8,390 bases of DNA from Bacteroidales bacterium (lineage in GTDB: Bacteria; Bacteroidota; Bacteroidia; Bacteroidales; VadinHA17). Below the pieces are notes generated by a model, which saw nothing but the letters and a program-made list of their open reading frames with translations, was not told the origin of the DNA and ran no database searches. The translations under genes were made by a program, and so were the position numbers. Below are positions 7,877-8,390 of this stretch, piece after piece. Position 1 is the stretch's first letter, and each line of letters starts with the position of its first letter. The DNA is taken from the NCBI GenBank assembly GCA_003518245.1, contig DOZA01000097.1, forward strand, positions 1-8,390, in the 5' to 3' direction.

Positions 7877-8390
7877 GTGAAAAAGCAAGCCTTAAATATT
7901 ATTTTTTTATTGATTCTCATTGCAGGCATTCTACTGTCTTTCTCCTGCACAGGTCATGACGAACAACAAATTCCTGAGAAGCCAAATATACTTTTTATAC
8001 TTATTGATGATATGGGCTGGGGTGATATAGGCTATAACAGTGATGATATTCTTTCTCCGAACCTGGACAGGCTGGCCGCTGAAGGCCTGGTTTTTGACCA
8101 GCATTATGTTCATCCTGAATGTACTCCTACACGTGTCTCATTATTAACGGGCAGGTATGCCACCCGCTATGGATTACATTGTTCAGGTGCGTGTAATGAA
8201 CAGGCCATACCTTTTGAAACGGTTACCCTGGCATCAGCTCTCAGGAGCCAGGGATATAATACTGCCATATCAGGCAAATGGCACCTTGGCTCCCTGGCAG
8301 AACATGGTCCGCTTAAGTACGGGTTTAATCATTCTTATGGAGGACTGGCAGGTGCTCTTGGGATGTATGATCACCGGTACCGTCTCAACC
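7877..8390 (+). CDS. Second S1 family sulfatase, 3'-truncated by the window edge, GTG start
   Basis: Only the first 171 codons are present and the frame is still open at the window end. An in-frame stop at 7847 and no in-frame ATG before the signal peptide leave GTG 7877 as the only sensible start; the ATG at 7875 overlapping it reads straight into TGA. An AGGA lies just upstream at 7870-7873, only three bases from the start. The leader is lysine-rich then hydrophobic and ends LLSFSC (Cys24), suggesting a lipoprotein with a loose lipobox. Catalytic features are IDDMGWGD with Asp44-Asp45, PECTPTRVSLLTGRY with formylglycine Cys82, and GKWHLG (133-138). The CTPTR context, the TRYGLH that follows and the sequence around it differ from the preceding sulfatase (CAPTR), so this is a different subtype, not a recent tandem copy. 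A typical S1 sulfatase would need about 300 or more further residues beyond the window. Confidence 0.9.
   Translation, partial: MKKQALNIIFLLILIAGILLSFSCTGHDEQQIPEKPNILFILIDDMGWGDIGYNSDDILSPNLDRLAAEGLVFDQHYVHPECTPTRVSLLTGRYATRYGLHCSGACNEQAIPFETVTLASALRSQGYNTAISGKWHLGSLAEHGPLKYGFNHSYGGLAGALGMYDHRYRLN

Overview
The window looks like part of a polysaccharide utilisation locus from a member of the Bacteroidota. The reasons are AT-rich DNA, start codons preceded by A/T runs instead of Shine-Dalgarno sequences, several lipoprotein-type signal peptides, and a dense set of exported glycan-degrading and sulfate-ester enzymes. The genus cannot be fixed from the sequence. A marine or gut glycan degrader is an inference from the sulfatases. 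No SusC/SusD pair, regulator, RNA gene, mobile element or CRISPR array is visible.

All six genes are on the + strand, and both window edges cut a gene. In order: the C-terminal part of a family-2-type glycoside hydrolase (1-1893); a Tat-exported Gfo/Idh/MocA oxidoreductase (1947-3467); a DUF1080 / 3-keto-disaccharide hydrolase-type lipoprotein (3494-4213); an exported six-bladed propeller of the aryl-sulfate sulfotransferase type with a helical C-terminal extension (4258-5718); a lipoprotein S1 sulfatase with an extra C-terminal domain (5904-7799); and the start of a second, different S1 sulfatase with a GTG start (7877 to the window end). The first four genes are 26-53 bases apart and probably co-transcribed. 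A 185-base AT-rich gap precedes the first sulfatase, and 77 bases separate the two sulfatases.

Read together, the genes suggest extracytoplasmic breakdown of a sulfated glycan or glycoside. The sulfatases (and perhaps the sulfotransferase-like propeller) would act on sulfate groups and the family-2 enzyme would cut a glycosidic bond. The oxidoreductase plus DUF1080 pair could provide a second, oxidative route in which a sugar is oxidised at C3 and the linkage is then broken by elimination or hydrolysis. The most interesting feature is this combination of oxidative-cleavage genes, a sulfotransferase-like propeller and two sulfatases in one run. The individual families are known, but their joint function here is inference.
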